A DNA stretch of 45,935 bases, taken from positions 3,469,735 to 3,515,669 of the forward strand of contig NW_019091418.1 in assembly GCF_001949145.1 (NCBI RefSeq), in the 5' to 3' direction. A program made the translations under genes and the position numbers. The notes under the pieces were generated by a model that was given only the letters and a program-made list of their open reading frames with translations, was not told the DNA's origin and ran no database searches. Below, piece by piece: positions 34,001 to 44,345 of the stretch (the stretch's first letter is position 1; each line of letters opens with the position of its first letter). The DNA comes from Acanthaster planci (lineage: Eukaryota > Echinodermata > Asteroidea > Valvatida > Acanthasteridae).

Positions 34001-37000
34001 CCTCTGTACTTTAAATTAATCCAATTCGGCTGAAAGGAGGAATGTGAAGGTCTTGGAACTATGATTAATGGGTAGGTGTACATTTAGGTACATGTACTGT
34101 GTCCAACATGGCAGAGAGAGGTTTGTAATGGGCTATACAATGTTGTTTCCATGTACATGTAACTAGAAAGTGGTCTTCTACATCAGGTATTCATGTACAA
34201 AACTTTCAAAATGAAATGAAGTCAAAACTGAACAACGTCTTCCCTCATTTACAGCAACTGAGCTCTTGCTTGTCTGAAAAAGCTTGGACAATTTTGAATG
34301 TTAAAAAGAGTGCACTTTTCACTACACGTACATTAAAGAAAAATATAATGATGCAACAGAAGCGAGTCTAAAAAAATTCCATTGCATGGATCCTTTAACC
34401 CTTACCCCCTAGGCCTTTCTGCCGGGCACTCTCCTCAATCATTCAAAATTCATGCAAAAAATTGGACTCTACATCAATTTTCTAAATCTTCCAATAGATG
34501 TATTTTTGGAATATGCTCCTTTGAGGTGTGCCCATTGCCTCAATCATTCAAAAATCCTCCAGCAATTCCTGTCATTGTGTTGAGGCATTGCAAATGGTAT
34601 CCTGGAGCAGTATGGATAATTTTATGTTCACTGTATACTCTAGACATGAATTTATGCATGGCTGAGCATAAACAACACAAGGTCTAACCCACAACCTATA
34701 CACGATGAATGCTTCACAATCAGCCACACTATTTTGCCATTCTTCCTCAATCCTCCAAAATACAAAACCAATCAGGGAGTTTTGGAGGGTCGAGGAGGGT
34801 TAGGGTTAAATGGAGATAAACTGTTCATTGTCAATTTATTCAGTGCCACTTACACTACCTAAAATGACAGCTTAAGTTATTGTAAGTTGCTGCTCTAGTC
34901 ACAGGTCTTCAAAGTGTGTAATTTTTGTAAAATGTGCCATTATTTGTGGTACAAATGAAGTAATAAAATGTGGCATAAGTGAAGATACATGTATCCCTTT
35001 TAATAAATTTGGTGAAAATCGGTGCTGCTTTGTTTACCATTTTGTATAAAAGACTTACCATTTATGAGAATGACGCTACACATGCAGACAGCAAAAAACC
35101 AAATTTGCCCTTGAGAAAATAAATAAAAATTACAGGAAATAAATGGTGACAGTGAAACTACAAAGCAATGCCTTCTTATTTTCTTCATTTCCTTATCCAG
35201 GCCTAGACCAACACCATACACGTACATGTAAACCTGTTAACGACACGAAGATTGTAGGGCATTACGGCCAAGTGGAAAGGCAAAAAGACCAATTTTAATT
35301 TTGTGCATTAAAGGTAGGATTGTTACATGTACATGCACATTTTATACAGGCATGCACAGTGCACACAGTACAGGATCGATCGAACACGTGTCTTTAACCC
35401 CTTCACGCCGTTAAAACACACTGTAAAAATTGAGATCCTCAGCCCGCTTTCCAGCTATTTTTCTCGGCCCACGCTCGAGCGAACATGGTGTAAGAAGGCA
35501 GACCCTGGCTCTTGTGTATATGGTAATTGGTCTTTGTGTGTAGCCCAGAAATGAAAAGACCGAATTTGCATCATAATCACCAGCTTCACAATAGTACCCA
35601 CTTTGAAAAGAGGCAACGGAAATGTGGAAGCTTGAGAAGAGCCGCATGCCACCTAACAATCCACCTTTCACTGTGTAATTCAAAGCGTGCAGAGCACGCT
35701 GGGCCACAAACCAAGAATTTGCAGTTTGGCAGGTGGCCTTCTTAACCAAGTGAGGCTGGAATTCTTGGAGTCAGCTTTCAGAAAGAAATTCCCGTCGAGA
35801 AGGGGTTAAAAAGTTATGTTTTCACATTCTTTAAAAAGTCAAATCATTAAAAACTATTAGACATTATTATTAGACAACACTGAGTATCCAGTCACTTGGA
35901 TTCCAGTGTTATGAATATGCAGGTATAAACCCATAATTAAAACTAAAGACTCTTCTTTATGTATCCATAATTTGTTAAATTCATTTGGAACTGTTACAAT
36001 GACTTGCAAGTTACGGAGAATATATAATTTTTCCTAGTGAAGAAGCAATCCATAGCCTTTTAGTGGGTACTGGATTTACCAAGCGTGTGAAGACAGCCCT
36101 GTAGACCGGCAATCGTGTGTACACCACAGGTGGTTACAGAAAATCTTGCTTCCCTGGACTGGTGAATGACAGGGAATTTTTCTTCTGAAGGAATCCCCCA
36201 AAATGTATACCAGTACATAGAAAGAAATATCAGCTTTGCAGCTTGACTTGAACAAATTTTAAGTGAATATGTACCGGTAGTTTGATCCTTTGCATGATTG
36301 TTTGCATAATGCTCAGTTTGGATATGTACTGCTACCAGTACCAGTACATCATAGTGCATAAAAAAGAAAATTAGAAACTTATTCTTGAACTTGACTCTTT
36401 TATGAACAAGATGGCCATGCATGCAATGCCTGAAGTCTTTTTTTAGGGTGCCTATATCCACCTGCTAAGGTACATGTACATTTGTGCGCAGAGGTGCATA
36501 TGAGCAGCTGGAGAGCTCTGGACCAGTTCCCAAAAAACATGTGTATTGCATGTACTACACAAATGAACCCTATAGACTTTGGTTTTCAGTGCCACCAAAC
36601 CATATATTGTTGTGAGGGGGTACATGTATGAACAGTATCAGTGCTCTTTCAAACCTGCAGGTCAAATTTGTGTAGCACCAACTATGGCAACATAGGACCC
36701 ATACAGCAGATTTTACTGTAGGCAAAGGACATGCCAGCCAACTTGACTGTGACACAAGTTTTTCTCAGAGGGCACTGTGGCCACTTCAGTGGGGTATCTG
36801 AGCATTAGCCACTCATGGTCAATGTAAAGGTCAAGCCCTACTTATCTTCCCAACAGATCACTGAACATAATAACATCACCACTTCTCAGCATGCACTGTA
36901 AAAAGTGAAGGAAGTAGTTATGAATTATTCACTACATAATAAGAAAGGTATTCACCATCATAACAAAAACTGAAGATAAAATGGTTAGCCTTACATTCAT

Positions 37001-39350
37001 CTGTGTCTACTTTTGCCAAAGTTGTTGTCAAAACGAAAAGGATCAGCATTCCAATCAAAGGGACCATTACTCGAATCTGAAGACTGATTCTGAAAAGAAA
37101 AATATCAAGGCAAGTGAAGTTTGTACATTCAAACAGAAGGATAACAGTATTTTCTTATTTGTTTAAAGTGAACCAGTAGAAGTACATGTACATGTACATT
37201 TATGAAAAACACCTGTACCGGTACAGTAGGTCAAACACAAACTTCCATACAGAACACAGCCATGTTTTCCTACAATAATGCAGTGGCAAAGGTCTTGTCA
37301 CCGCATTACTGTACACATACTGTACATGAACACACATATGAAAAAGGTATTTCATTTTTATGAAGAAGCATGATGGTTATATAGTGCTACAATACCACAG
37401 CATTTCAGCACCAGATTGTACCAAACTTGAAGAATGCTTATACATGTACATGTAAGTATACATACATCATGCACATGTAGTTATATGTGTACTTGGATTG
37501 TTCATATAAAAGCAATTCAAATGTGTTCAGCTGGTCTTAAAAGTGTGTTTAAAACCGACTCATCAGGAGAATAGACATGACTTATGCCCCAGACACATAT
37601 TATCAGCTTTCGTTCTCTAGAACAAGGTCTTAAACATTAGTTTAAGGCTGGCCAAGTAACATTTATTCCCATTCATAAATACCTTTTTATTCAGAGAGTC
37701 AAAAGAAGTCAAGATATGATGGATTTCCGACAATTTTGTTCTAAAACTTTAATTTCATTTTCCCGAACAGCCTCCTCCATTTTATGGTAAATTCCTTTTA
37801 ACAGTTGCCAAACAGAAGCCCTTTCAGTGAACTTGGCGCATGTGTGGTACACGCCTCCTGACTACTCAGACCTGATTAATCTGTCTCCTATCCATGTACC
37901 AGCACATGATTTACGCAGCGGGCATTATCACTTCTCAGCGGGCAATATCCGATGTTAATACACTGTCACATGATGTGTTTCAACCAAGAAGAATAGAAAA
38001 ACTATCCCAGGTATTTATGAATTTTTAATAAGCCACAGAGGTACATTAACTTGTGTCGAATGGAGTGGACACCCATAATTCCATTCTTACCTGTGCTGTA
38101 CAGCTAGATTAATCATCTGGAAGATGAGGTTTGGAACCATGGCAGCAACAGAAAAGTAACTTTCAAAACTTGTCTCTAATGAAGTACGCCCTGTGCCATT
38201 CCCTGACACATTATGAAACTTGTAGTCAAAGTACTGTTGAAAAACAACCAAATACACATAAACATGACTAAAAAAAAAGCACATATAGTACATGTACCTG
38301 TAATTTTGAACACTCTACAAGATTAGACTGATCATTTGACAAAATTGCCAAGTGATTGCCTCATATGCCGGTACATGTACCGGTAACAAAACAAATCAAC
38401 AATTTATGTGCATTCTTATGAACACAAAATCACAAATAAAATTTGAGCTCCATGTACATGCAGTACAACTCTACGACGTCATCTGAAACAATGCCCCAAA
38501 TCCACCTTCTCTTTTCCCACTTTCAGTTGGTTTGTTTTAATCAACTTTGAAGACGTAGGATCCAAACTGACATTAAAATCCCTTCCTGAACAATGGCGAA
38601 CATACATGTACAACCTGCTAAATACACTGTACTTTGCCAGCTTCTATTATACAATGTTATACATGTAATACATACATGTACATGTACACCTCTACATTTC
38701 TAAATTTCAGCCAAACTTTTTAAGACCTACATGTACATGTGCATGTATGTATGCACATATTCAACTTGTACCATACTTGAAATGTAAATGTATACTGTAT
38801 GTTACCAGCATGTATAATATTCCATACATTTGCTGTAGAGGTACCGGTATGAAAAGACTTGCATACATTGTAGTATAATGGCTTACATTGATTCAGTATT
38901 ATGCACAATACAACGTGTACCCAGCACCAACATCATGCCACACTATGTACCGGTATACTATACAACATGTGAGATTCTGTCAAATGTCTGTTTTTGGTTT
39001 TTTCTTCTTTCTTTACAACCTTGCCTTTTCTGTTTCAATTTGAAACACACAAAAAATTAGGGTACATTCTTAACGCTGATACCAAAATCCCAGGCACATC
39101 TTCAATACAGATATACATCTACCAGTATTCTTACCGTAACTGCTGTAATGAACATATTCCAGGGAAGAACAGAGCACATTCCCAAGACAAAGCATATTGT
39201 GTAGGTCACACATCTGAGGAAAGTATGGATGACCAAGTGGAAATAGCTGAGAACAAATCTAGACATACCAAGTTAGCTGTGATGAACATATTCCAGGGCA
39301 GAACTGAACATACTCCAAGCACAAAGAAGACAAGATAAACAGCTTGGAAA
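27982..39350 (-). CDS. SLC29-family equilibrative nucleoside transporter (gene model, 5' exon missing)
   Basis: Exons in transcript order: TM1 alternative A 39269-39350 or B 39135-39213, then 38091-38233, 36995-37089, 35059-35109, 33038-33172, 30404-30532, 29871-29974, 29562-29673, 29105-29187, 28710-28915 and 27982-28093. With exon A they sum to 1252 nt and every junction keeps frame, giving 416 residues after an unfound N-terminal exon. ENT proteins (~456 residues, 11 TMs, N-terminus in the cytosol) carry nucleosides and nucleobases down their gradient. Family signatures seen: LPWNMFITA in TM1, QGSVFGLAGILP with IMSGQGMGG in TM4-5, FNTMDFTGRS in TM8, FGLTNGYLGSL in TM10 and ETAGVMMSLFLGTGLAIGS in TM11. 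The TM6-TM7 loop is short and charged. It belongs to the ENT1/2/3 type rather than ENT4; I cannot assign which paralogue. Plasma-membrane or lysosomal location is open because the N-terminus is missing. Confidence 0.95.
28710..28915 (-). CDS. SLC29 exon: TM9 and TM10
   Basis: 206 nt between CTCTTTAG and AA|GTAAGT. It contains MPVISILVLLRFAFFPLFAF (TM9 with the conserved Arg) and NDAYFIVFNVLFGLTNGYLG (TM10 with NGYL). It follows directly on the Trp-Pro turn of the previous exon. Confidence 0.95.
29105..29187 (-). CDS. SLC29 exon: TM8 with the FNxxDxxGRS signature
   Basis: 83 nt between TTTATTGCAG and TGG|GTAGGT. It encodes EYFSPVACFLVF, then NTMDFTGRSLAVIEW. The Asn, Asp, Gly and Arg of this signature are near-invariant in ENTs and line the substrate path in ENT1; all are intact. 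Confidence 0.95.
29562..29673 (-). CDS. SLC29 exon: TM7
   Basis: 112 nt between ATTCTCAG and C|GTGAGT. It begins IKVPAVMVLVVFAVTLGLFP and ends VNTNNKKWA. It matches the TM7 TIGMFPAV block of ENT1 and the Trp before TM8. Confidence 0.94.
29871..29974 (-). CDS. SLC29 exon: intracellular TM6-TM7 loop
   Basis: 104 nt between GTGTGTAG and AAA|GTAAGT. It encodes EMTKVKKSRELESTESFEKV, then KHHQKPPFAEIFWK. Charged, Ser/Thr-containing and shorter than the vertebrate ENT1 or ENT3 loop. This loop is the usual site of kinase regulation in ENT1. Confidence 0.9.
30404..30532 (-). CDS. SLC29 exon: TM6
   Basis: 129 nt between ATTGACAG and G|GTATGT. It begins ATSDPEESGFIYFLCSVV, continues through TM6 and ends PKIKYAAHYLNKH at the membrane exit. 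It aligns with SAFGYFITACAVIIL...LPRLEF of ENT1. Confidence 0.94.
30533..33037. other. SLC29 intron between TM6 and TM4-5 exons
   Basis: Contains a degenerate repeat at about 32400-32850 that resembles part of the hAT-like element at 44346-45896 (shared ACAGTTGATGAACCCATTA-like block). A GC-rich stretch lies at 31160-31380 with GGCCGCCATCTGG, and an ATTAATCGATTA palindrome cluster near 32088-32170. Confidence 0.45.
33038..33172 (-). CDS. SLC29 exon: TM4-TM5 with GQG motif
   Basis: 135 nt between GTTCACAG and G|GTAAGAC. It contains VYQGSVFGLAGILPRRYMQA followed by IMSGQGMGG. The glycine-rich TM5 motif corresponds to the region around G179/G184 of human ENT1, which is known to be needed for transport. 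All the glycines are present. Confidence 0.95.
34395..34809. mobile_element. 415-bp TTAA element, CTCCTCAATC family
   Basis: Begins TTAACCCTTACCCCC and ends GAGGAGGGTTAGGGTTAA. Subterminal CTCCTCAATCATTCAAAA and internal repeats CCTCAATCATTCAAAAATCC and CCTCAATCCTCCAAAA match the 59-bp hairpins. No coding content. Confidence 0.7.
35059..35109 (-). CDS. SLC29 exon: start of TM4
   Basis: A 51-nt micro-exon between TTTTCTCAAG and G|GTAAGT. It encodes QIWFFAVCMCSVILIN with split codons at both ends. Joined to the next exon it gives ILINVCGAVYQGS, the standard ENT TM4 sequence. Confidence 0.93.
36995..37089 (-). CDS. SLC29 exon: TM3
   Basis: 95 nt between CTTTTCAG and T|GTAAGG. It encodes ISLQIRVMVPLIGMLILFVL, then TTTLAKVDTDE. 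It aligns with the VRILGSL...LVKV segment of ENT1; the following codon (Trp) is split with the next exon. Confidence 0.92.
37090..38090. other. SLC29 intron between TM2 and TM3 exons
   Basis: 1.0 kb, rich in GTACATGTAC and TACCGGTA palindromes (37184-37225, 37440-37480). No coding block. Confidence 0.5.
38091..38233 (-). CDS. SLC29 exon: first extracellular loop and TM2
   Basis: 143 nt between TTTTCAACAG and AG|GTAAGAA. It begins YFDYKFHNVSGNGTGRTSLE. The loop holds two possible N-glycosylation sequons (NVS, NGT), as is usual for the ENT1-3 TM1-TM2 loop. A hydrophobic stretch follows, ending QMINLAVQH (TM2). Confidence 0.93.
38234..39134. other. SLC29 intron downstream of TM1 exon B
   Basis: 0.9 kb, with dense ACATGTAC (38670-38750) and TACCGGTA (38370-38385, 38841, 38947) motifs. 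No third TM1-like exon was found here. Confidence 0.5.
39135..39213 (-). CDS. SLC29 TM1 exon, version B (proximal duplicate)
   Basis: 79 nt between CTTTCCTCAG and ACG|GTAAGA. It encodes CVTYTICFVLG, then MCSVLPWNMFITAVT. Same entry and exit phase as version A, one codon shorter and no stop. The PWNMFITA core is identical between the two versions while the first half of TM1 differs (AVYLVFF versus VTYTICF). Including both exons (161 nt) would shift the frame. This points to mutually exclusive use; a decaying duplicate is less likely because both splice sites and the reading frame are intact. Confidence 0.85.
39269..39350 (-). CDS. SLC29 TM1 exon, version A (distal)
   Basis: 82 nt between TTTGTTGCAG and TTG|GTATGT. 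It encodes FQAVYLVFFVLG, then VCSVLPWNMFITANL. The entry phase is two bases from an upstream exon; the exit is phase 0 onto YFDYKF. It matches the KAVWLIFF...LLPWNFF block of vertebrate ENT1. It is 55 bp upstream of a second version of the same exon, so transcripts should use one or the other. Confidence 0.92.
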
Positions 39351-39584
39351 CTGCAACAAAAGATGATGAGCAGAGAAGCAAAATCAAATTAAATCAAATC
39401 AACAAGCAGAAGAACCACAAATAGACCTAATGTGCCTTGCAAGTAAAAACAGACTAAGAATGAAGAATTTGAAGCAGCAAGGATCAGTTTCTACATGATT
39501 GGTACTGGTATCATATCATTTTCATTCCATTTTCAAGACTTATCTCAGAATTTTTCTTTCTCTATTCTGACTGAAGGTTTTTAA

Positions 39585-39975
39585 AAGATTTTCTTGAATC
39601 AAGATTTACATGTATTTTCTAATTTGAAGAAAAGATGCATTACAGCAAAATGTAATTTTTTTAAAAAAGGAATCATACACTGGTAGTATTACATGCTCAA
39701 TATTTAAAAAAATACTTTCTTGCCAAAACTTTACTTTCTTAACTGTTTTCTTCAAACAAGATTTAATTCCTTTTTCCGAGAATTACTTTCTGACATAAGC
39801 TGATAATTTTCTTAAAAGAAAAATTTTCTTGTGATATTGATTGCTCATACATGTATTTCAAGAAATGTTTTCTTACAAAAAACATATTTTCTTAAACATT
39901 TTCTTTAAACAAGATTAATTTTCTTTTTTCAATAATGGCTCTCTGGTATAAGAAAATTATTTTTGGCAGTGTGAT
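39585..39975. repeat. AT-rich repeat with three TTTTCTTnAAACAAGATT units
   Basis: The unit occurs near 39588 (diverged), 39741 and 39897, about 155 bp apart. The ~65 bp that follow are partly repeated. It lies just upstream of the TM1 exon pair on the SLC29 strand. Confidence 0.55.
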
Positions 39976-41664
39976 AACAAACGGTACATATGCCATAATA
40001 AAAAATTTACTAAAATCTTTTGGTGCACACATACCTGTTTTACATACAAACTGTGGACATTCTCCTCTGGTTAAGGAAACTTGAGGAAAATGTTCCTTTT
40101 TTTCTCCAAATAGGATAACTCCTAGCTGGATTTTTGATGATTGCCTGGATTGTTCCTGTTCATTTTGCAACCAATGCCTCTGAAACTGTTTTTCAGAGAG
40201 GGGAAAACATTGTGTGGATGCGTGCGAGTCTACACGCCATTGCACCCTACATGTACATTAAGTGGACTTCTTTTGTGCAGAGGTCCACACTATACCATGT
40301 ACATGTATATGCCACGCCTGCACACACACAGTCACGTTTACCTTGTCATTTGCAAACCAGCTAGTAATTATGACAGGGCATCTGATATAGTTTGCATAAA
40401 TCTACAGGAAGAGTGCATGTATTAAATGATTACTGTCATTTTTCTGACCACTTTTGCCATCATTTTAACCCTGGAACCAAAAGCAGAAGTGGTAAGTCAA
40501 AATGCCTGAAAGTACATGAAAGCTCAAAAGCAAATCTTCATGGTGTTTCTGCTCTACTTTTGTTGCTACCATATGCATATGATATTCAAACTGTGAGAGT
40601 ACCGGTACATACTAAAATGTGACCTTGTCATATAAAAAAATTGAATGGCGAATTTACTGTAGAATTAAATTGGTCATGATTTTGAGTACATGTATGTTTA
40701 GACCACTTTTCAGCCTAATTTCAAACTGGTAGGCCTACACTGTAATATCTTATTGAAAATTATTTTTTTGAAAAATGTAACTGTCTATTCCCCAAACAGT
40801 CCTTCCTCCCACTGCTGGGAAAAAAAAAGTTGGACCTGTACTGAAGTCTAACACTGTTGTTGGGTTCTTCTTGAATGTGAAAGAAGAATTCAACAGTCAT
40901 CAGAACTGGGAAAAAGCTATCAATTTTCATCCTCAGGAAAGTGTTAGAAATGTTTTGCACCTTGTTGGTCTTTTACAATGTACATGTATATGCCATGTAC
41001 TGAAGTGTGTAGCAGTGCATGCATATGTACTGTCATATGCATGTCACTGCTCTGGCATTGGCTGCCATGTCCTTCAACTTTATTTAATCAGTTCCAGCCA
41101 TCCAGTAACTTTTGTGTGATATCCTACATCTGGTCAAGGCCAGAAAACAATGGCTTCATAACTACATGTACCTGGTACAACAAATTTACATACAGACTCA
41201 GTACATGTCCATCCTATTTCCAACAAATTAATCCCCCCTATCAAATGACACCGGGATGCGATTGTTTAGTGTACATATGTACACCGGCAGAGGTGTCCAA
41301 TTATCAAACATTCTCTCGGAACCTTTACAATCCAACGACAGGTCTTTCAAAGCTTTGAATAATCAAAGGTCCTAAGGTACAGTACCGGTATATTGTAACT
41401 CGAGGGAAAATTGAGAAAAGTACAATATACATGTATATGTGGGACTTGTCCCTTGGTAGTGTACACATAATTTATTATTTATTATTATTATTATGGTTTA
41501 CTAAATTTGAGTCACGGTGGCCAAAGGCCAAAACAATTCAAATTTACATTACGATTAACAATTAGATCAATTAAACTTTACATTACAACATTACTTGAAA
41601 AAAAAAATCCAGACATAAAAATAAGAATATAAAAGCAAGAAGAAGAGAAAGAGATCCATACGGG
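39976..41664. other. SLC29 upstream or intron 1, non-coding
   Basis: The first coding exon is expected upstream of 39350 on the minus strand, ending two bases into a codon. No convincing ATG exon with a matching donor was found. Holds ACATGTAC runs, an (ATT)n microsatellite at about 41467-41493 and A-rich DNA before the MITE. Confidence 0.4.
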
Positions 41665-42195
41665 GAAATTCTTCAAAAAGTCATCATTTCATTTAATGAC
41701 CATTAGTATACCTAAATGAAGGTTTCTTTGGGCACTACTCTAAAGCTGACAGTTAACCTTCATTGACTTAGAATATTTCAGCCAGGCCTGCAGCCTTGGA
41801 AAAACAGCCCAGATTGTGCGGTGTTACGTAAGATTCTTTTGTTCCCAAAACCCGCACAGTGCACTGCTGACCTCTTTTCAATTGGGGCAAGATTAGCGTG
41901 CAGCGGATGCTTTGTGGCTCATCGCTGTGGTGGTGGAGAGCTTTTGTCCCTGGTGGTAATCCGCTCGCTCTAAATGCCTCAAACCATGGTATACTGTTTC
42001 AAAACAAGGCTGGATGTTCTCCACTATTGAGAGCGAAAAAATTTGGGTAATGCTCAGCAGCTCAGTCTTTTGTACTGAGCATGGTCTTTTGTTATAAGGC
42101 CCAACTCTTTTGTCCCAGTTCCAGGCTCCCCCCCCCCCCGCTCTGCATATAAAGCCTATGTACTGGAAAACGGTCACCCGGCAGGAAGTGATTAA
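41665..42195 (-). mobile_element. MITE family A copy 3, truncated
   Basis: Inverse of 215-812. The end CCGGCAGGAAGTGATTAA is present at 42178-42195; the other terminus is lost at about 41665. A 12-C run (42128-42139) marks one internal position. The homology with copy 1 continues beyond the TTAA for at least 80 bp. Confidence 0.8.
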
Positions 42196-42332
42196 TAAAA
42201 TATCCAACTTGATCACAGGATGACAAATCTCTTAAAGCATCAACCCAATTAAAGTCAATCAACCAGCATCACAATGGCAGAGAAATCTCTGTATGGTTGC
42301 ACCTGCAGAGTTTTATTGTTACACATGCAAAT

Positions 42333-42965
42333 TCAGCAACAGATGTTGTAAGAATACAACAACATTTGGTCGCTTGTGCCCAAAGGGGCCAGTCGCTTGA
42401 TTTCCTCAAACAAAGCAGGATAATTGGTGAAGATCTTGTCCAGTGTAGCTACTTGTCCTGTATGGAATGAAACAATCTGTGTCAAACCTACACGTAGGTT
42501 GACCTCCAGGGGATCACAGTCCAGGTCATTCAGATCTCCGCATATGATAAATATGGCAGACGTGTCTACATATTGTATATGGTCAACAACATAACTAACA
42601 TGATCAAGCAGTTCTTGCTGATACCCTGCTCCTGGAGGATAGTAAATGACTCCAACATAGAGATTGATTCCAGGTCGTCTGTCATATTTTGCTGAAATTT
42701 CACCCACAAAAATTCAAAGTCACATGTATGGTCCATTTGAGGTTGTGCAGTCAGGTAGTCCTTGGCATATATTGCAACTCCTCCACCTCGTCTATCAGGA
42801 CGATTCTTGCAAAACATCATAAATGAGAAATCTTGGCCGCATAAGAACTAGTTTCATTAAACCAGGTCTCTGTGACTGTGGCAAAATCAGCCTTATGGGT
42901 GTCAAGAAGAAGTTCAAATTCATCCAATTTGTTGTTCAGGGACCTCGCATTAGTCAGGAGCATAC
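42333..42965 (-). mobile_element. LINE endonuclease fragment
   Basis: Minus strand, three frames. RMLLTNARSLNNKLDEFELL and FATVTETWF at 42963-42840. NRPDRRGGGVAIYAKDYL at 42820-42750. GVIYYPPGA, IFIICGDLND and LGTSDQ at 42660-42360. This is the N-terminal two thirds of an EEP-type endonuclease, including the Glu of TETW and the GDLN motif. The reverse transcriptase is absent. Confidence 0.82.
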
Positions 42966-44345
42966 GAGGTAGTACCAAACTGGACATGTACATTGTACAT
43001 GTACACTTTTACATGTAGTTTATGTTACTTCTTTCAGCAGGTGTTCAGTGAATGCAACTGTGAGAGTGTATAAGCCATTAAGGATGAAAAAAAAATTACC
43101 TACATGCCAGTATATGCCTTACGCTATTATTTCAACTCTTACATGTACTTTGAGCCTTCTATGAGATGTACATGTAAATGTACGTAGTGGTATTCTCCTA
43201 TTCTTTACTGAATCCTAAAATGTGCTTGAAAGTACATGTACATGTATATACAGATAGGAATACAAATAGGATATAAATAGGAATTCATACTACCAACAAT
43301 AGCGATACTTCATGAATTCTGCGGGATTAGGTACATGTACTTCTGTTGTTAGTGTTATTATTATTGTTTTGATTTTGTTATTTATGCTGGGTTTTCAAAT
43401 AACAACAGCTACAAGTAAATGTACATTATTCTTAAAATCCAGAATGTACACAAGGAAGGAAATACTCGACTCGCGGTAGTATTACTGCCCAAATCCTTTC
43501 CTTATTTTTAATTACATGTATATGTACAATGTAATTAATGCAGTAATCAACTGCTTTAAAACTGTTTTGAGAGAAATACAAAGGACTGAAAATTTTTGTT
43601 ATTAAATACATTTATGCATTATTCATTATTTTGTATTATGAAATTCATACATATACATACATGTATATTGTATACGGTGTAACGGTACATGTCATGTTAC
43701 TACTAGAGTTATTTAAATTTTAATTCCAAATCTAGAATACGGCACAAGCCCTCAAATGACACTGAAATTCTCACAGAAAATTCTCTCCTTCAGGAAACAA
43801 GTAAATTTTCCGAGGGAAATTGGCTTGAAAAACTGGTTTGGAAAAGTTCAAACATGAAATGTGGAAGTACTGTACATGTACATGTACATACCCTAAGGTA
43901 GTAAATTACTATCTGTCAGGCCACACGACACGTACTGTAAACGTGTATGTACATGTATGTGACTCAAAACACTAATATATGTACATGTAGGTACATGTAC
44001 TGTACATGTACAGTGTACATGTGTGTCATCACATGAAGCACTTTTAACCATGTTACACAAGAAAAAATTTAAGGAAATAAGTTACTGTACATGTACATAC
44101 TCGTTCACATTTGATGATATCTGTACTTGGTAGACATTGGAGCATTTTACATCTCAAAAAGATGGACACTTGTCCAGAGAAAAAAGAAACTGTGAAAAGA
44201 TACCAACAACAACTGTCGCTGAATCTTTACAAAGCAAATATTGACTGGAACAAAGTTTTCATACTCAAAAATTTGATCTAAGCTCCGTTTAATTTTGTTC
44301 ACAATGTACATGTGTACATGTACATGTATGGTAAAGGGCCTTGAT
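42966..44345. other. Non-coding, dense ACATGTAC microsatellite
   Basis: GTACATGTAC-type palindromes occur every 50-150 bp, most densely at 43873-44100 (for example 43978-44022). No gene recognised. Confidence 0.5.

Larger units (their letters stand above)
33173..36994. other. SLC29 introns around the 51-nt exon
   Basis: Two introns flanking exon 35059-35109. They hold the 34395-34809 element and ACATGTAC runs (34091, 35223, 36472). A GC-richer patch at 35395-35820 with TAACCCCTTCACGCCG and its rough inverse GAAGGGGTTAAA (35798-35810) suggests another TTAA-type insertion of about 415 bp. Confidence 0.45.

Noticed and set aside
39892-40245. 117-residue minus-strand frame with donor-like GTATGT at 40033, tested as SLC29 exon 1
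   Set aside because: Phase at the donor is wrong for the TM1 exons, no in-frame ATG survives, and there is no ENT similarity.
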